64,000 nt of DNA. Origin: Gnetum montanum. Lineage: Eukaryota; Streptophyta; Gnetopsida; Gnetales; Gnetaceae. Shown here one piece after another: positions 50,101 through 60,862 of the stretch. Location: the NCBI GenBank assembly GCA_015680685.1, contig MNCI01003412.1:276824-340823 (forward strand). The letters run 5' to 3'. Made by a program: the position numbers and the translations under genes. The notes below the pieces were generated by a model. That model worked only from the letters and a program-made list of their open reading frames with translations, had not been told where the DNA came from and ran no database searches. Within the stretch, counting starts at the first letter, position 1. Each line of letters starts with the position of its first letter.

Positions 50101-50592
50101 AGCAAGAGACGATGGCATGAACAATTAGTCTATGCATTGTGGTCTTATAGAATGACACATCGAACATCCACAGGTAAAACTCCATATAGTCTTGTATATG
50201 GATCTGAAGCTATTTTACCTTTAGAATTATAGGTTCCCTCATTGCAGATAACTCTCTCCAATCTCCTCGATGAAAGTCAATACAATGAATTGCGCATTTC
50301 CGACCTTGACTTGGTAGAGGAGGAACATATACGAACTCTTGATCAAATTGAATGGTACCAAAAATAGCAGAGGAAAAGGCACAAGCACGATCTCCACAAA
50401 CGCCTAATCAAAGAAGGAGATCTAGTCCTTAAGGCTACCCAAGAACATCCAGATAAATTCTCAGCCAACTGGGAAAGGCCTTATTTAGTCACCAAGGCAT
50501 ACAACAATGGAGCATTCAAACTTGCTAACATGCATGGAAACGAGTTCACAAATCCTATAAACCACTTGCACTTGAAAAGGTACTCTGTTTGA
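47120..50592 (+). pseudogene. pol: T3 pol: RT, RNase H, archaeal-type RNase H, integrase
   Basis: First ATG after the acceptor is 47131 (MANNNILSILSLNEPYGDVE). RT spans about 47560..48220 with ALLSFMDGFSGYNQI, MPFGLKNVGATYQQAM and active-site YVDD at 47992..48003. RNase H spans 48300..48700 (KKWRHYLFR; FDLHYVPQSSTKGQ). The second RNase H is at 48850..49250 (ILYFDGASTS; NNVAEYEGLLIGLQVAL; HVPRSKNTVIDALATLAL). Integrase has a zinc region (49550..49690) whose usual CxxC ends C-N-I-Y, and a core with TATEYFTKWVEAIP (first Asp replaced by Glu), TDNGSQF and NGQAEATNKT. Its C-terminal domain (KEGDLVLKATQ; NWERPYLVTKAY) ends at 50592. The frame shifts near 48215 and returns near 48605. Stops include 47551, 47851, 48892, 49102, 49789, 50230 and 50366. 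Confidence 0.92.
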
Positions 50593-52195
50593 CAAAATTG
50601 AGGTACATCATAGTCCTGGATCATGACTTAAAACTGATACCATAGAATAGTCATGGATCATGACTTAAAATTGATACCATAAAGTAGTCTTGGATCATGA
50701 CTTAAAACTGATACCACAGAATAGTACTGGATCATGACTTAAAACTGATACCACAAAGTAGTCCTGGATCATGACTTAAAACTGATACCACAGAGTTCTG
50801 TTCGATATGACACTAAACTACTACACCTGTCCACCATGACATGAAACTAGCATCCAGAGTCCACTAAGACTATAAACTAGTTTGCATCTTCACAGTTTGC
50901 CATGACTATAAACTAGCAATGCACTGTCCGCCACGATGCTAAATTAGCACCGTCCAAGGGGTTATGACATGAAACTAATCCACAATAGTCTGCTAAGACT
51001 ATAAACTGGTGACATCATCAATGACCAGGCAAAACTTGAAAAGATCTGTTGCTACAATTGGATGTTCATGTTCCACAACAACCTATTGCACGATTCATCT
51101 CATGGGGCCAATGAAACTGATGTTGTTCATGATTCTGTCTGCTTTGAAAATTGCACATGGTGACTCCATCTCCTTGTCTAAAGTTTTTGGCTGACTGTTT
51201 CATTTGTGGTTTTCTTGTCTTCTTGGATTTGTGTTTGCAGGATAACACTTCTGAGGCGTTCGTGCATAGATGCACTTCATCATGACGACAAGGTATCACG
51301 TTTTTCCTGACGCACGTGACTGGGTTAATCAATCCATTCATAGGTACATTCCCAACTCTTGATACATTCCCTATTCCCCATCATGCTCCCTTATCCTATT
51401 CAATTACATCCCCCTTGATACATTCCAGTCATCTCAAAACTCTTCATACATTGTTGCATACTGTAACTCCCTAAGTAGTCACAACGCAAAACATAGTACA
51501 CAATGCATGACATAAAATGCAAGTTCTCAAACATCAACATAGCACTAAAAGAAAGCTCTTTCAAAAATACCAAAGAGAAAAAGAAAAATAAAAGAAAAAG
51601 AAAGACAAAGAAAGGAAAAAACAAAAGAAAAGAAAAAAAAAGAAAAAAAAAGCACAAAAGGTCAAAGAGCAAAATGTACGGAAAAGGTCTTCACGACCCC
51701 ATTGACATCACAAAGAAAAGACTATTGGCTATTCTCATACAAGCCCCGGGTGAGAAGGCAGTTGTCTTGGAAAAGAAAAGTTACACTCGTGTCTCAAAGA
51801 GACCATGTTACACATCATCGTGTGGCTTTGGCTGTTTACAATGGGCCCCACAAATACTCTATAAGAGTCCCGTTTCTCCAAAGAATGCACCTCCTATGTC
51901 TTAGTTCCGAGTCTACTAAAAACTCGGCTGTTGACAAGAACCAATGACATGACTTACGCACAAGAGAGCATTCCTCTCCCACAAATCCCAGCAGCAATCA
52001 TAGCCTTTAATCTCCTAACTTCCCCCAGTTACAATCCCTTGCATCTTGAACCTCATCCCCTCAATCCCATGTACTTTTGAAAACGGTGCAATAACATCCA
52101 GCCAAGGGTTGATGGTTAATGTTTGGTACTTGTTTGGTCATGGTGTTTGCACTTCTTTGTCGATGCCTCTTAGGTGAATTCCTTCATACGTCAAC
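50593..52195 (+). other. T3 3' UTR
   Basis: 1.6 kb without a gene. It starts with the 37-bp array and looser motif copies to about 51010. A splice-acceptor-like TTGTGTTTGCAG ends at 51240, and T2 has the same sequence reversed at about 55660. A purine-only stretch (about 51555..51665) gives a lysine-rich pseudo-ORF. Confidence 0.65.
50611..50796 (+). repeat. Five 37-bp tandem units in T3 3' UTR
   Basis: Units start at 50611, 50648, 50685, 50722 and 50759, each TAGTCCTGGATCATGACTTA followed by AAACTGATACCACAGAA, with few changes. They contain the ATGAC-TTAAA-CT core also seen in every other spacer. Less regular copies follow to 51010. Confidence 0.9.
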
Positions 52196-52208
52196 AAAGA
52201 GAGGCAAA
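52196..52208 (+). other. T3 polypurine tract
   Basis: AAAGAGAGGCAAA directly before the 3' LTR start TGAAACACC. T2 has ACAAAGAGGGGCCAT in this position. Confidence 0.75.
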
Positions 52209-52625
52209 TGAAACACCACTAATTTCAGCCTAGCACTTTAAATTGAAAATGACTCGATCCTTTTCAAACATTTGGAAGGAAAAATTCAAATAAGGCATTA
52301 AGCTCACACCTAGCCTGCCTAAGGCAGCTTGCTCATCCTCACCATGAACAACTCCAAAATCAAATCAAAAGTGGAAAACGATTGCTCAAAGTTCAAAAAT
52401 TCCAATGTCCAGCGCCCAGCATCCAAAATTATCCAGATCATACACAGGGGATCAATAACCATTGGTGCAACAGGAGTTTATTAGGAATCTTAAAGGCTCC
52501 AAAACAATGTTCCAAGTAGATACATTGTCAAAACATTTGAATAAATGTTCACCAGTTTTGTTGTGTTTTGAGGACACAGGTGGATAGTTTTCATGTGTTT
52601 TTATAAATAAGATGACTAAAAATTT

Positions 52626-53505
52626 CCTATGGCAGTTCAAAGGCACATGCACCAATTATTTCATATTATCCAGCAAAGGAAGATGTGGAGATTATGCTCC
52701 TTTCTATAACATTGGATGTCTTGTGCGTATCATCAATGGAATCCTCTTTGGCAGAGTCAGTTTCTAATTTAATTATTCCAGGATCAATTTATCAGTTAGC
52801 TGCAGCAGTGAAGTTTCTTAGTGCTCGTGTTAAGTAGCCAAAGTTGCATGCCTATCATTTCTGTCCTCATGGATTCCTCCATCCAATGACTACTGTTTAT
52901 GATATGAGCATGGGAGAGACTTAAATAAATCAAGTTCATTTAAGGAAAAAGCTTCATGCTTGTCTCAATTTACCTATGGATCGTCCAACGCTAAGAGCTA
53001 CAAATGCGCTTAATTTGGAGGTATCTGATTCTATTGTGGATGATTCGACAAGAAAGAGGGATCAAAATCGGCTGACAAATGTTCATCATGGGTTGTCAAA
53101 CAGTGGGATTGCTGGTGGCCAAATCAGTTTGATGGATGGAACTTATGATTACTACCATTATCTACAAGATGATGTTGATGACAATGGATGGGGATGTGCT
53201 TATCAATCTTTACAAACTATTATTTCATGGTTTAGGAACTAGCATTACACATCACTAAATGTACCATCTCACAGGAAAATACAGGAAAATATCATTGAGA
53301 TTGATGATAAGGAACCTAGATTTATTGGAACAAAGGAGTGGATTGGAGCAATTGAATTGAGTTTTTGTACTTGATAAGCTTCTTGGTGTAGGCTACAAGA
53401 TCCTCAATGTTAGATCTGGAACTGAACTTCCTGAAAAATTTCGTGAACTTGCTTTACATTTTTTTCAACCCAAAGAACTCCTGTTATGATTAGAGGAGCT
53501 GATGA
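52626..53505 (+). pseudogene. UFSP2 cDNA fragment in T3 3' LTR
   Basis: Derived from the host gene for Ufm1-specific protease 2, a cysteine protease that processes UFM1. It reads KFLSARVKXPKLHAYHF, HGFLHPMTTVYDMSMGET, MDRPTLRATNALNLEVSDS, GTYDYYHYLQDDVDDNGW, GCAYQSLQTIISWF (catalytic Cys codon 53195..53197), [12 protein letters not shown] and [19 protein letters not shown]. Family members have GWGCAYRSLQ here, so one R is Q. The His/Asp half of the active site is missing. No introns are present, so it was captured from mRNA. A few stops and one frameshift (about 53365) show it is not a working protease. Confidence 0.85.
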
Positions 53506-53533
53506 CTTGAGAAGCATACAATCTACTAGATGG

Positions 53534-54105
53534 TATGGGTAGAAAAAGGCAATAGTAGAGGTGGCAGAGATTTCTCTGGTGGCGGCAATCATTGGAGCGA
53601 TGATAGATTCGGCGGTGCCAGCGGTGGCTGGGGCAACCGTCGTGAGTCGAATCTGTTTGAGGAGGATGCAGCGATGGATTCTCAAGTGTTTAACTAGGGA
53701 GAGTCATCTAGGATCAATTTCAACGCTTATGAGGATATTCCTGTGGACACCAACGGTGATTCCATACCTCCGCTTGTGGAGACATTTGCAGAGATCAACC
53801 TTGGAGAAGCATTGAATGCAAATTTGAAGTGATGCAATTACGTGAGGCTGACTCCCATTCAGAAGTACGCAATTCCGATTTCTCTAGCCAGACGGGACCT
53901 TATGGCCTATGTGCAAATTGGATTGGGAAAAACCATCGCATTCTGCTTTCCGATTATCGTAGGGATTCTACGTGGGCCCTACCCTACTCCTCCCTGTGGC
54001 GTCTGCAAAGCATTTCCGCTGGCATTGATTCTATCGTCTATGAGGAAGCTGGCTTCACAGATTCATCTAGAAGTGAGAAAGTTCTCATATCAAATAGGCC
54101 TACAA
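53534..54105 (+). pseudogene. DEAD-box helicase (DDX3/Ded1-type) cDNA fragment in T3 3' LTR
   Basis: Follows UFSP2 directly and in the same sense. It reads RGGRDFSGGGNHWSDDRFGG, NFNAYEDIPVDTNGD, VETFAEINLGEALNAN, then after a one-base shift NYVRLTPIQKYAIPISLARR (Q motif), DLMAYVQIGLGKTIAFCFP (motif I, normally AQTGSGKT) and LALILSSMRKLASQIH (motif Ia, normally PTRELA). DEAD and SAT motifs are absent, so this is only the N-terminal third. It is intronless. Confidence 0.85.
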
Positions 54106-54515
54106 TTTTTGCATTATCACTGCAGGACCAAAATGTCGCCTGCAAAATTACATTCCCATGAATATAAAAATCACTGCTGCATTGCTCTATGGCACTATGT
54201 CCATGGGCATGACTGCCGATGATATCATCAAGTTTTTTTTTGGGATTGCTATCCAAGACCGTTCTACCTAAAAAAGTCGTCAAATATATCCACTACTGCA
54301 CAGATGACGTTGGGAAGCCTAAGTTTTCTTTCAAGAACAGTAGCATGGTGATTCAGGCCAAGGATCCTACTTCGATTAGCACAATCTCTTGATATCCGAA
54401 GATCAAAAATGCCATCATCCATGATAGTGATATGAATAGTAACAGATGGCTGATTGTAAAACATCCCAAAGTTATGCAGATCACACTGGATGCTAAACAA
54501 GCAAGGATGAGTTAA
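54095..54515 (+). pseudogene. XPB/ERCC3-like cDNA fragment plus unassigned tail in T3 3' LTR
   Basis: It reads AYNFCIITAGPKCRLQ, LYGTMSMGMTADDIIK, LSKTVLPKKVVKYIHYCTDD and VGKPKFSFKNSSMV over shifted frames, matching the N-terminal part of the TFIIH helicase XPB. It joins the helicase piece where both share AAACAGGC-like text in the 5' LTR copy (41228..41235), suggesting a template switch. The last ~150 bases (IHDSDMNSN, VKHPKVMQITLDAKQAR) are not assigned. Confidence 0.55.
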
Positions 54516-55407
54516 TCCTTATTGATTTTCTTTGTAAATTTTTATCGTTTGAGGGCTTGTCTAAATTTTTTGTATTTTCATGGGCTTGAATGACCCACAT
54601 GTTGTGAGATACATTGAACTTGGTCAAAGAAGGTAAATATCCAGCACACATCCAACTCGTGCACAACTATCCAGCACACATCCAACTCGTGCCAACTATC
54701 CATGGGACACATGTCACTAGATCTTATTTCCTCTCATCTCCCAACCGTTGATTCCATTCTTGAATTTCATGCTCGAGCCCAACCCAACCATATAAATACC
54801 CTATCCATTCACATAAACGGAGGAGGCAAAATTAGGGAGGCAAAATGGAGAAGGCAAAAAATTGGAGAGATTGGCAATTCTGAGAGAGGATAGAACCTGC
54901 AATCCTTAGGTGCTCGGCACACCTGACTGTTGGCATCCAAGCATTTCTCACGTTTCATCACATCACATCATTGCATCATATCATCTCTAGGCTAGGCGTT
55001 TGACTTGCCATCCATATGTGTGCAACTACACTTTGACTGGTGCACATTTTTTTAAAACAATCTAATACAGTCTCATTATTGCCTTCCATTTACATTATTT
55101 ACTCTGGTTTATGCTTTGTTTACAATATAGCTTTATTTACACTTTATTTATAATTCAGTACACTCTTTTTACATTTCATATCATTGTTTGCATTCCGTTT
55201 ACACCATTTACGATAACCCCAGCGCTAGCCGTAGCTTACACTCGGGGAAGTACTTGGTTGATTTGCGCATAGACCATCCAAGGCACTCTACCTTCATTTA
55301 CTTTTCTAGCTTGCCCTTAGGTGAAGGTAGGATCAACTGTGGCTGCCCGAAGATCTCTCAGTGTCTGTTCCCCTTTCAACCTTACATCGACGATTTAGGT
55401 CAGTACA

Positions 55408-55412
55408 CATCA
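55408..55412 (+). other. T3 target site duplication, right copy (CATCA)
   Basis: Identical to 39585..39589. Confidence 0.92.
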
Positions 55413-56490
55413 CCGTGTGTATGCATTCGATGGATGTGTAATCATGAGTATGTTGGAGATGAGAGGATATGGGATGACGGAGTGGATGTGGATAGGTTGT
55501 AATAAGGATGAGGGGGGAGGTGCACTCTTGAGTGGTCAACTAGTCCAATCATGCACATTAGAGCAATGTGGTGACTTGCTGCTGCAATGAGATGCATCTC
55601 TGCATGACCACCTCTGAGGCTTCATCCTGCAAACACAACTCCAAGAAGACAAGAAAACCACACAACATGAAATGCCAATGTAAATGTCAAATGTAAAGAT
55701 GCTACAAGTGCTAGGTGCGAAGATTCTACAAATGTGTCAAATGTTATGCCAGTTGCAAGTGCTTAGGAGGCTTGTGAAAGTGCCAGGGTGATGACGCTAT
55801 GAGTCCTCTAAAGGCCACACTAATGGCAAGTGCTCCAAAAGATCACCAGAATGGTGGGAGGTGACGATGTTGTGAGTGCTCCTAAGGCTGAACTAATGGA
55901 AAGCACTCCAAAATATTAATAACATGCCATTTTAAAGTCCTGGAAGACTATGAAAATAGTTGAAGGTCCTGGCAGATCGTGATGTGCTAGTTTATAATCC
56001 TAGCAGACTGTTGGATGCTAGTTTAATGTCATAGCGGACAATGGATGTTATGCTAGTTTAACATCATGACCCAAGGATAAGTTGTTGTGCCATTTTAATG
56101 TCATGACCCAAGGACAAGCTGTTGTGCCAGTTTAACGTCATGACCCAAGGACGAGCTATGCTAGTTTACAGTCATAGTGGACTTCTTACCTTGCTTGTGT
56201 AAGGTGTGATGCTACATGCGTAGTCATGCTCTGTGCCTACAAGATCCTGCAAAAATCAACTAGAAAAAACAACATCGAGTGGAAACTATTGCAGATAGAG
56301 TTGAAATGCATGAATGAAAGGAAAGTAGTGCAAAAATTGATAGTTTTAGGTCGTTCTAGGTCGTAGGCTAGTTTAAGGCCTTTTTGGGCCATGTGTTTCT
56401 ATTTTTTTTAAAATGCAATGCATAAGCTAAGTAGATGGATGTGTAAAAAAAAGTAGAAATGCGTAAAAAAAGTGAAGTAGTGTGTAAACT
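55413..56490 (-). other. T2 3' UTR and spacer, proximal part
   Basis: On the minus strand, about ten family motif copies lie between 55930 and 56170 and near 56350..56390, including three of GTCATGACCCAAGGA-type. Near 55660 it carries TTGGAGTTGTGTTTGCAG, matching the T3 3' UTR acceptor-like site. No pol remains. Confidence 0.65.
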
Positions 56491-59400
56491 AGGCAAGTAG
56501 GTGAAATGTAAATGCATGAACAAATGCAACCCAAGAAAAAACAAAAAATGCATGGCCAATGGAGGCAAGGGGTGAGCTAGTGCTTAATGTGTTTTTGGCT
56601 AAGGAAAAGTCTTGATCACGTAGTTGCTTCCTACTTAGGTATGGATTAGGGAGCGTGAAAGGCTTAGGATCCTCTAGGAGGCTATTGGCTTTAACCACTC
56701 ATTCGGGTTTGTTAGCCTTAGGTGCTACGTTGGTTGCTATAGGTGTACCACCAAAGAACTCTTCTTTTGAAACTTGTGTCATGTCTATGTCATGGATAGT
56801 CGAAGAGGACACATTATCACCATGGATGATAACTTGACCACCTTCTTATGGAAGGTGGATTTCTTGGTGGATGGGAGAGGAGATGGCCCTTAGTTGGGCT
56901 AGCCAAGGCCTGCCTAGAATCATGTTGAAACCTGGCATGTCCTCTATGACAGTTAAATCTACACTAGTGGGGAATTGCTCTCCTACCACAAAGGCTAAGT
57001 TGATTGTACCCTTGACTGTAACACATGATTCATTGAAGGATTTTAGATACATGGTTTTGGTTGGCCTAATTTCATCCACCAGGCCTAGCTTATCGATGAT
57101 GGAGTGTAGGACTATGTTTGTTGCTACACCATCATCGACATGCACTTTGCAGATGGTACACTACCCAACACGTATGCTAATGGATAGTGGAGCTATAGTG
57201 ACCTCCCCTCATTCGGGGTTAACTTTGACTACATCATCGTGAAAGGCTAGAGATGTTGAACCTAATTCCTGTGGTGTAGGGGGCAACATCATTGTACAAA
57301 TGGATGCTTCATCTATAGGGATGTCCTCCATAACAGGAATAAATGCCAAGATTCGCGCCAATGCTTGGCAGTGAGTAGATGAAGTTATTACTAGGTTGTA
57401 TAAGCTCAACGTTGTGTTCTTTTGCTTGAGCGTTTGTTTCACCTAGGTTAGTGCAGCTACGAAGTCCTTGTTGTTAGTCGTTGTGTTGGCCTTGACTTCC
57501 TTTATGTGGCTTGAGAGATAGATCTCTCGCATAGGGAACTTGGGCTTGGTTTTCTTGGCCTACTTGGGGGTAGGGGCCCTAGTGTTTGGTTGTTTATTAC
57601 TAGTTGTGGCCTTTGCTTCAGCCTTGGGGGCTACAAGGTGCTCGTTTTTCCTCTTGCATTTCCATTTGGTGAGCCTACCCAGGTTGCTAGTGGGGTTGAC
57701 CCTCAAGGGAGGAGAGATTAAGACATTGCCCACTGTTGGGCTTCGAGTAGGTGAGGTGCCATCACGTTGTGGGACCCTTATGACAAAGGGTAGTTTAGGA
57801 GTTTTTGTAGGACTTATTGTGTGACTAACTCGTTGTTTCTCCTTGATGAAAAAAGGTTGTTTAGCAGTTGTTGTTGTTGCATCATGCCAGTTTAATGTCT
57901 TAGTGGACGATTGGTTCAGAAATTTGACCACAAAGGGTGTTTTGGGTGCCCAAGGTGGCATTTTGATAAAAAAGGGAGGCCTCTCGCATTTGGAGGCTAA
58001 GGGAACCTTTGCCTTATTAGGAGGCACATGGATTACAAAATGTTTTTGCATAGGTTTGGGCTTGCCACCTATGTTAATGGAATTTATGACATAGGAGGCA
58101 TTATCTATGTTAGATTAACTTGCCATGTCGATCACTAGTTGGCCTCGTTCTATCATTATTTGCAGGTCATCCTACAAAGCACAACAATTTTCTGTACTAT
58201 GACCAACTAATTAATGGTAATGACATTATTGGTCTAATTTAAAATGTTGTGACTGGGGGCTCATTTGGTACTACTAATGTGGGATTCCTTAGTAGTTCGT
58301 AGTACCTATCATGTTTTTGACGAGTAATCACCGATACATGTTTGTGTTGGATTTTCCTAGCTTTCAAGATTTGCTCCAATAGTTCAGAGGGTCCCATTGG
58401 TAGTGGTGTATACTTAGAGTAGTTCTTGCATTGAAAGTTAGGCCTTGGGGTGGCCCCTACCGATGTAGGTGAGTTGGCACTAGAGTTGGTAGTTTTGTTA
58501 GCTAGGGCCTTGGGTTGCTTAGTTGTTGGGCCCCAGTTGGTTGCTTTTGTGCTAGATAATACAGTTTCAATTTAATGAAGTTATTTACTGCATCTTTGAA
58601 TATGGCTAGTGGATGTGCCTCTACTAGGGATTCATGCATTTCACTCAATGTAGCATTCCAACGTTGGAGGAATTTTGGCATGGGTTGTAGAGGCCCCTGC
58701 TTAACTTGCATGAGCTGGTCGAGGGTTACTTCAAGCTTTAGGTTGTACCTAAAGCATGTCACAAACTAGCTTATGAGATCCTCCAAAGAGGAGATTGAGG
58801 CCTTAGGTAGCATGAAATACCAGTCTAAGGCCTTGATAATGAGTGACATGGGGAACACGCGCATGATGGTGTATGGCCAAGATTGAAGGAGTAGGCACTC
58901 AGATTGAAATGTGACCAAGTGTGCATTAGGGTTCCCTTCACCATTGTACCTAGTGAATTGTGGCAGCTGGACCCTAGTTGGGAGAGTTAAAAGTGGTACC
59001 ATAGGACTTATGGAATCATCTTGGTATAAGTCCACCACCTTGATGGTATTAGAGGAGGTAGCCTTAAGTCAGTTGATCTCCTCCATCAAGCTTTGGATTA
59101 GTTGGAATGCCTAATCCAAGCTTGGGGATGTGCCAGCTAATTGCATTGGTTGTGCTTGGGTTGGTTGCATAGCATAGGGTAGAATTTTTGGTTTTGAAGT
59201 TTTCTAGTTTAATGTCATAGTGGATGGGCGTTTCTAGTTTAACGTCATAGCGGACGGTTCTTGATGTGTTGGTTGAGCGATGGGTGCGGTGATCGAAGTA
59301 GGCCACACATGAGTGGGTTGAACGGACACCACAGATGCCAACAAGATAGGCGAGATGTAGGATGCATGATTTTTCTAGGGTTGAGAGGTGGCCCCTACAT

Positions 59401-59880
59401 GAGCATAGTGTTGGGAAAATGCATTAGTTTCTTTTGAGGAAGGCTAAATTGTCATGGTCACCATCTTGGAGAGGATGGATGGACCAAACCGAGGAGGGGC
59501 TATACTAGGAAGTGGTCGTTGGAAGACGGTGTAGAGGGGGCTCTTGTGCTCAGAGTGGGCCTCAAACTCATCTTCTTCCTTCTGTGAGGCTTCCTCATAG
59601 GTTGTTCTTGCATCATGCTTTTTTGCATGGATGAGTTGGGACAACAACTGGTGGTAGGACTCCATGAGTGGGATTATGTTAAACAAGGATGGGTTGTACT
59701 CCCATCCATTTTGGTGGACTCATTCATAGTCCTATTTTGCCTCCAAATTAGGGTAATCCTACTTGGATTTTGGCACAAAAAATTGTATTGTTCATAGCTT
59801 AGTGCGGCATGCTTTGGCTGGATTGTAGTATCAAATGTGTTAGACAACAATGTGGAAGGTTGATCTGGATTCATATTCAT
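56491..59880 (-). pseudogene. gag-pro: T2 gag-protease
   Basis: Same protein as in T3, mostly in one frame from 59686. The start is MNMNPDQPSTLLSN at 59880 with EQYNFLCQ. The gag core (59038..58520) has LPQFTRYNGEGNPNAHLVTF, FVTCFRYNLKLEVTLDQLMQ and FLQRWNATLSEMHESLVEAH. The C/H stretch is at about 58225..58120 (CHYH, GHSTENC, DDLQIMIERGQ). QKNTTLSLYNLVITSSTH (57430..57377) matches T1 and T3. Retropepsin (57145..56846) reads HVDDGVATNIVLHSIIDKLG and FNMILGRPW; the triad is again D-D-G. A hydrophobic C-terminal tail to 56491 is probably readthrough into the spacer. Fewer stops than T1. Confidence 0.87.
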
Positions 59881-60836
59881 AGATTGGGTTGTGAGAGTTG
59901 TTTTTTGTAGAAAATGGCTAACTCTAAAAACTACAAAAAAATGACTAAGTCTGTTGGTAGTAGAAAATTGGTTAAGTATAAAAATGTAGAAAAATGGCTA
60001 AGTGTAAAAATGTAGAAAAAATGCTAAGTATGAAAACTACTAAAAATGGCCAACTCTGGTGCTACACTTGCTACGCTAGAGCTTGATACACTCGCTACAC
60101 TGGAGCTTGCTATGCTCGCTATGCTAGAGCTTGCTATGCTTTGAGAACTTGTTATGCTCTCTAGAACATCCAGAGTTTTGACTAAGTGTTAATCAAAAAA
60201 TGTAGACAGAAATGGTTCAGGTCCTTCTTCTAGTGCCAAAAACTATGAGGGGATAGGGTATCACAGTAGATAGCGTAATGCAGTGGACAACGTAATGCAG
60301 TAGACAGCGTAACGCAGTAGATAGTATAACATAGTAGATAGCGTAACACAGTGGATAGCATAACATAGTAGATAGCGTAACGCAGTAGACAGTGTAACAC
60401 AATGGACAGCATAATGCAGTGGATAGAGGCAGCGTAACATAGTAGAAAATTTAGGAACTACTACACTGACTAGATCACTATGCTACATAGGATGTAGGTA
60501 GCATAACGCAGTAGATAACATAAGACAGTGGACAGTGTATCACAGTGAATAAAGGTAGCATAACATAGTAGACAGTTTAGGAACCACGACACTGACTAGG
60601 TCACTATGCTACATAGGACGCAAGCAGTGTAACCCAGTAGACAGGCAACATAACACAGTAGATATTTTAGGGCTTTCATCCTACAGGATTCCAAAGGAAC
60701 CATCATGGCGACCAATCTGCACCACCCGGTGCATAGACAACCTCAAGGGTGTCATGTCTACACTAGTAGGCTATTGGTAATGGGGTGTAGACAGCATGCA
60801 GGATTACCCATGACACACAGAAGAGACATGGAGGTT
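59881..60836 (-). other. T2 leader with tandem repeats and a second primer-site-like motif
   Basis: No gene. It contains two or three copies of a ~40-base AAAATGGCTAAGT unit (59925..60050), a GCTACGCTAGAGCTT repeat (60060..60150), a primer-site-like motif at 60219..60238 and a minisatellite. Confidence 0.65.
60250..60660. repeat. GTAACGCAGTAGATAGC minisatellite in T2 leader
   Basis: About twenty units of 15 to 19 bases, such as CAGTAGATAGCGTAACA, in two blocks (60265..60450 and 60490..60660). It produces spurious LRYAIYYVML-type ORFs. Confidence 0.88.
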
Positions 60837-60837
60837 C

Positions 60838-60857
60838 AAGCCCTCCTTCTAGTGCCA
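60838..60857 (-). other. T2 primer-binding site
   Basis: The minus strand reads TGGCACTAGAAGGAGGGCTT, five bases from the LTR end, the same spacing as in T3. Confidence 0.82.
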
Positions 60858-60862
60858 AAAAT

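Larger units (their letters stand above)
39590..55407 (+). mobile_element. T3: complete-structure Tat element with host gene pieces in its LTRs
   Basis: A 15.8-kb plus-strand element bounded by CATCA duplications: 5' LTR, primer site, gag-pro, spacer, pol with two RNase H domains, 3' UTR, purine tract, 3' LTR. The archaeal-type RNase H and the YVDD-containing RT place it in the Tat lineage. LTRs begin TGAAACACC and end GTACA. Over about 100 bases compared (39765..39865 against 52385..52485) the LTRs differ at two sites, so it is the youngest insertion of the T0/T2/T3 stack. Its ORFs still carry several stops and two or more frameshifts. Confidence 0.92.
52209..55407 (+). repeat. T3 3' LTR
   Basis: 3199 bases, TGAAACACC to GTACA, the intact reference for the LTR. 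Order: about 400 bases of LTR proper, UFSP2 piece, helicase piece, XPB-like piece, unassigned piece, then promoter (TATAAATA at 54791..54798), R and U5. Confidence 0.92.

Noticed and set aside
50611-50796. Regular 37-bp units that could suggest a CRISPR array
   Set aside because: Units are head to tail without unique spacers, and they lie in the 3' UTR of a plant retrotransposon.
51503-51904. Lysine-rich ORF
   Set aside because: It comes from a purine-only low-complexity stretch in the T3 3' UTR and has no counterpart in T2.
52626-54515. Working UFSP2 or helicase genes
   Set aside because: Only partial domains remain, with stops and frameshifts and missing motifs; they are captured fragments.
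60217-60412. ORFs with LRYAIYYVML-like repeats
   Set aside because: Translation of a 15 to 19-bp minisatellite in the T2 leader.
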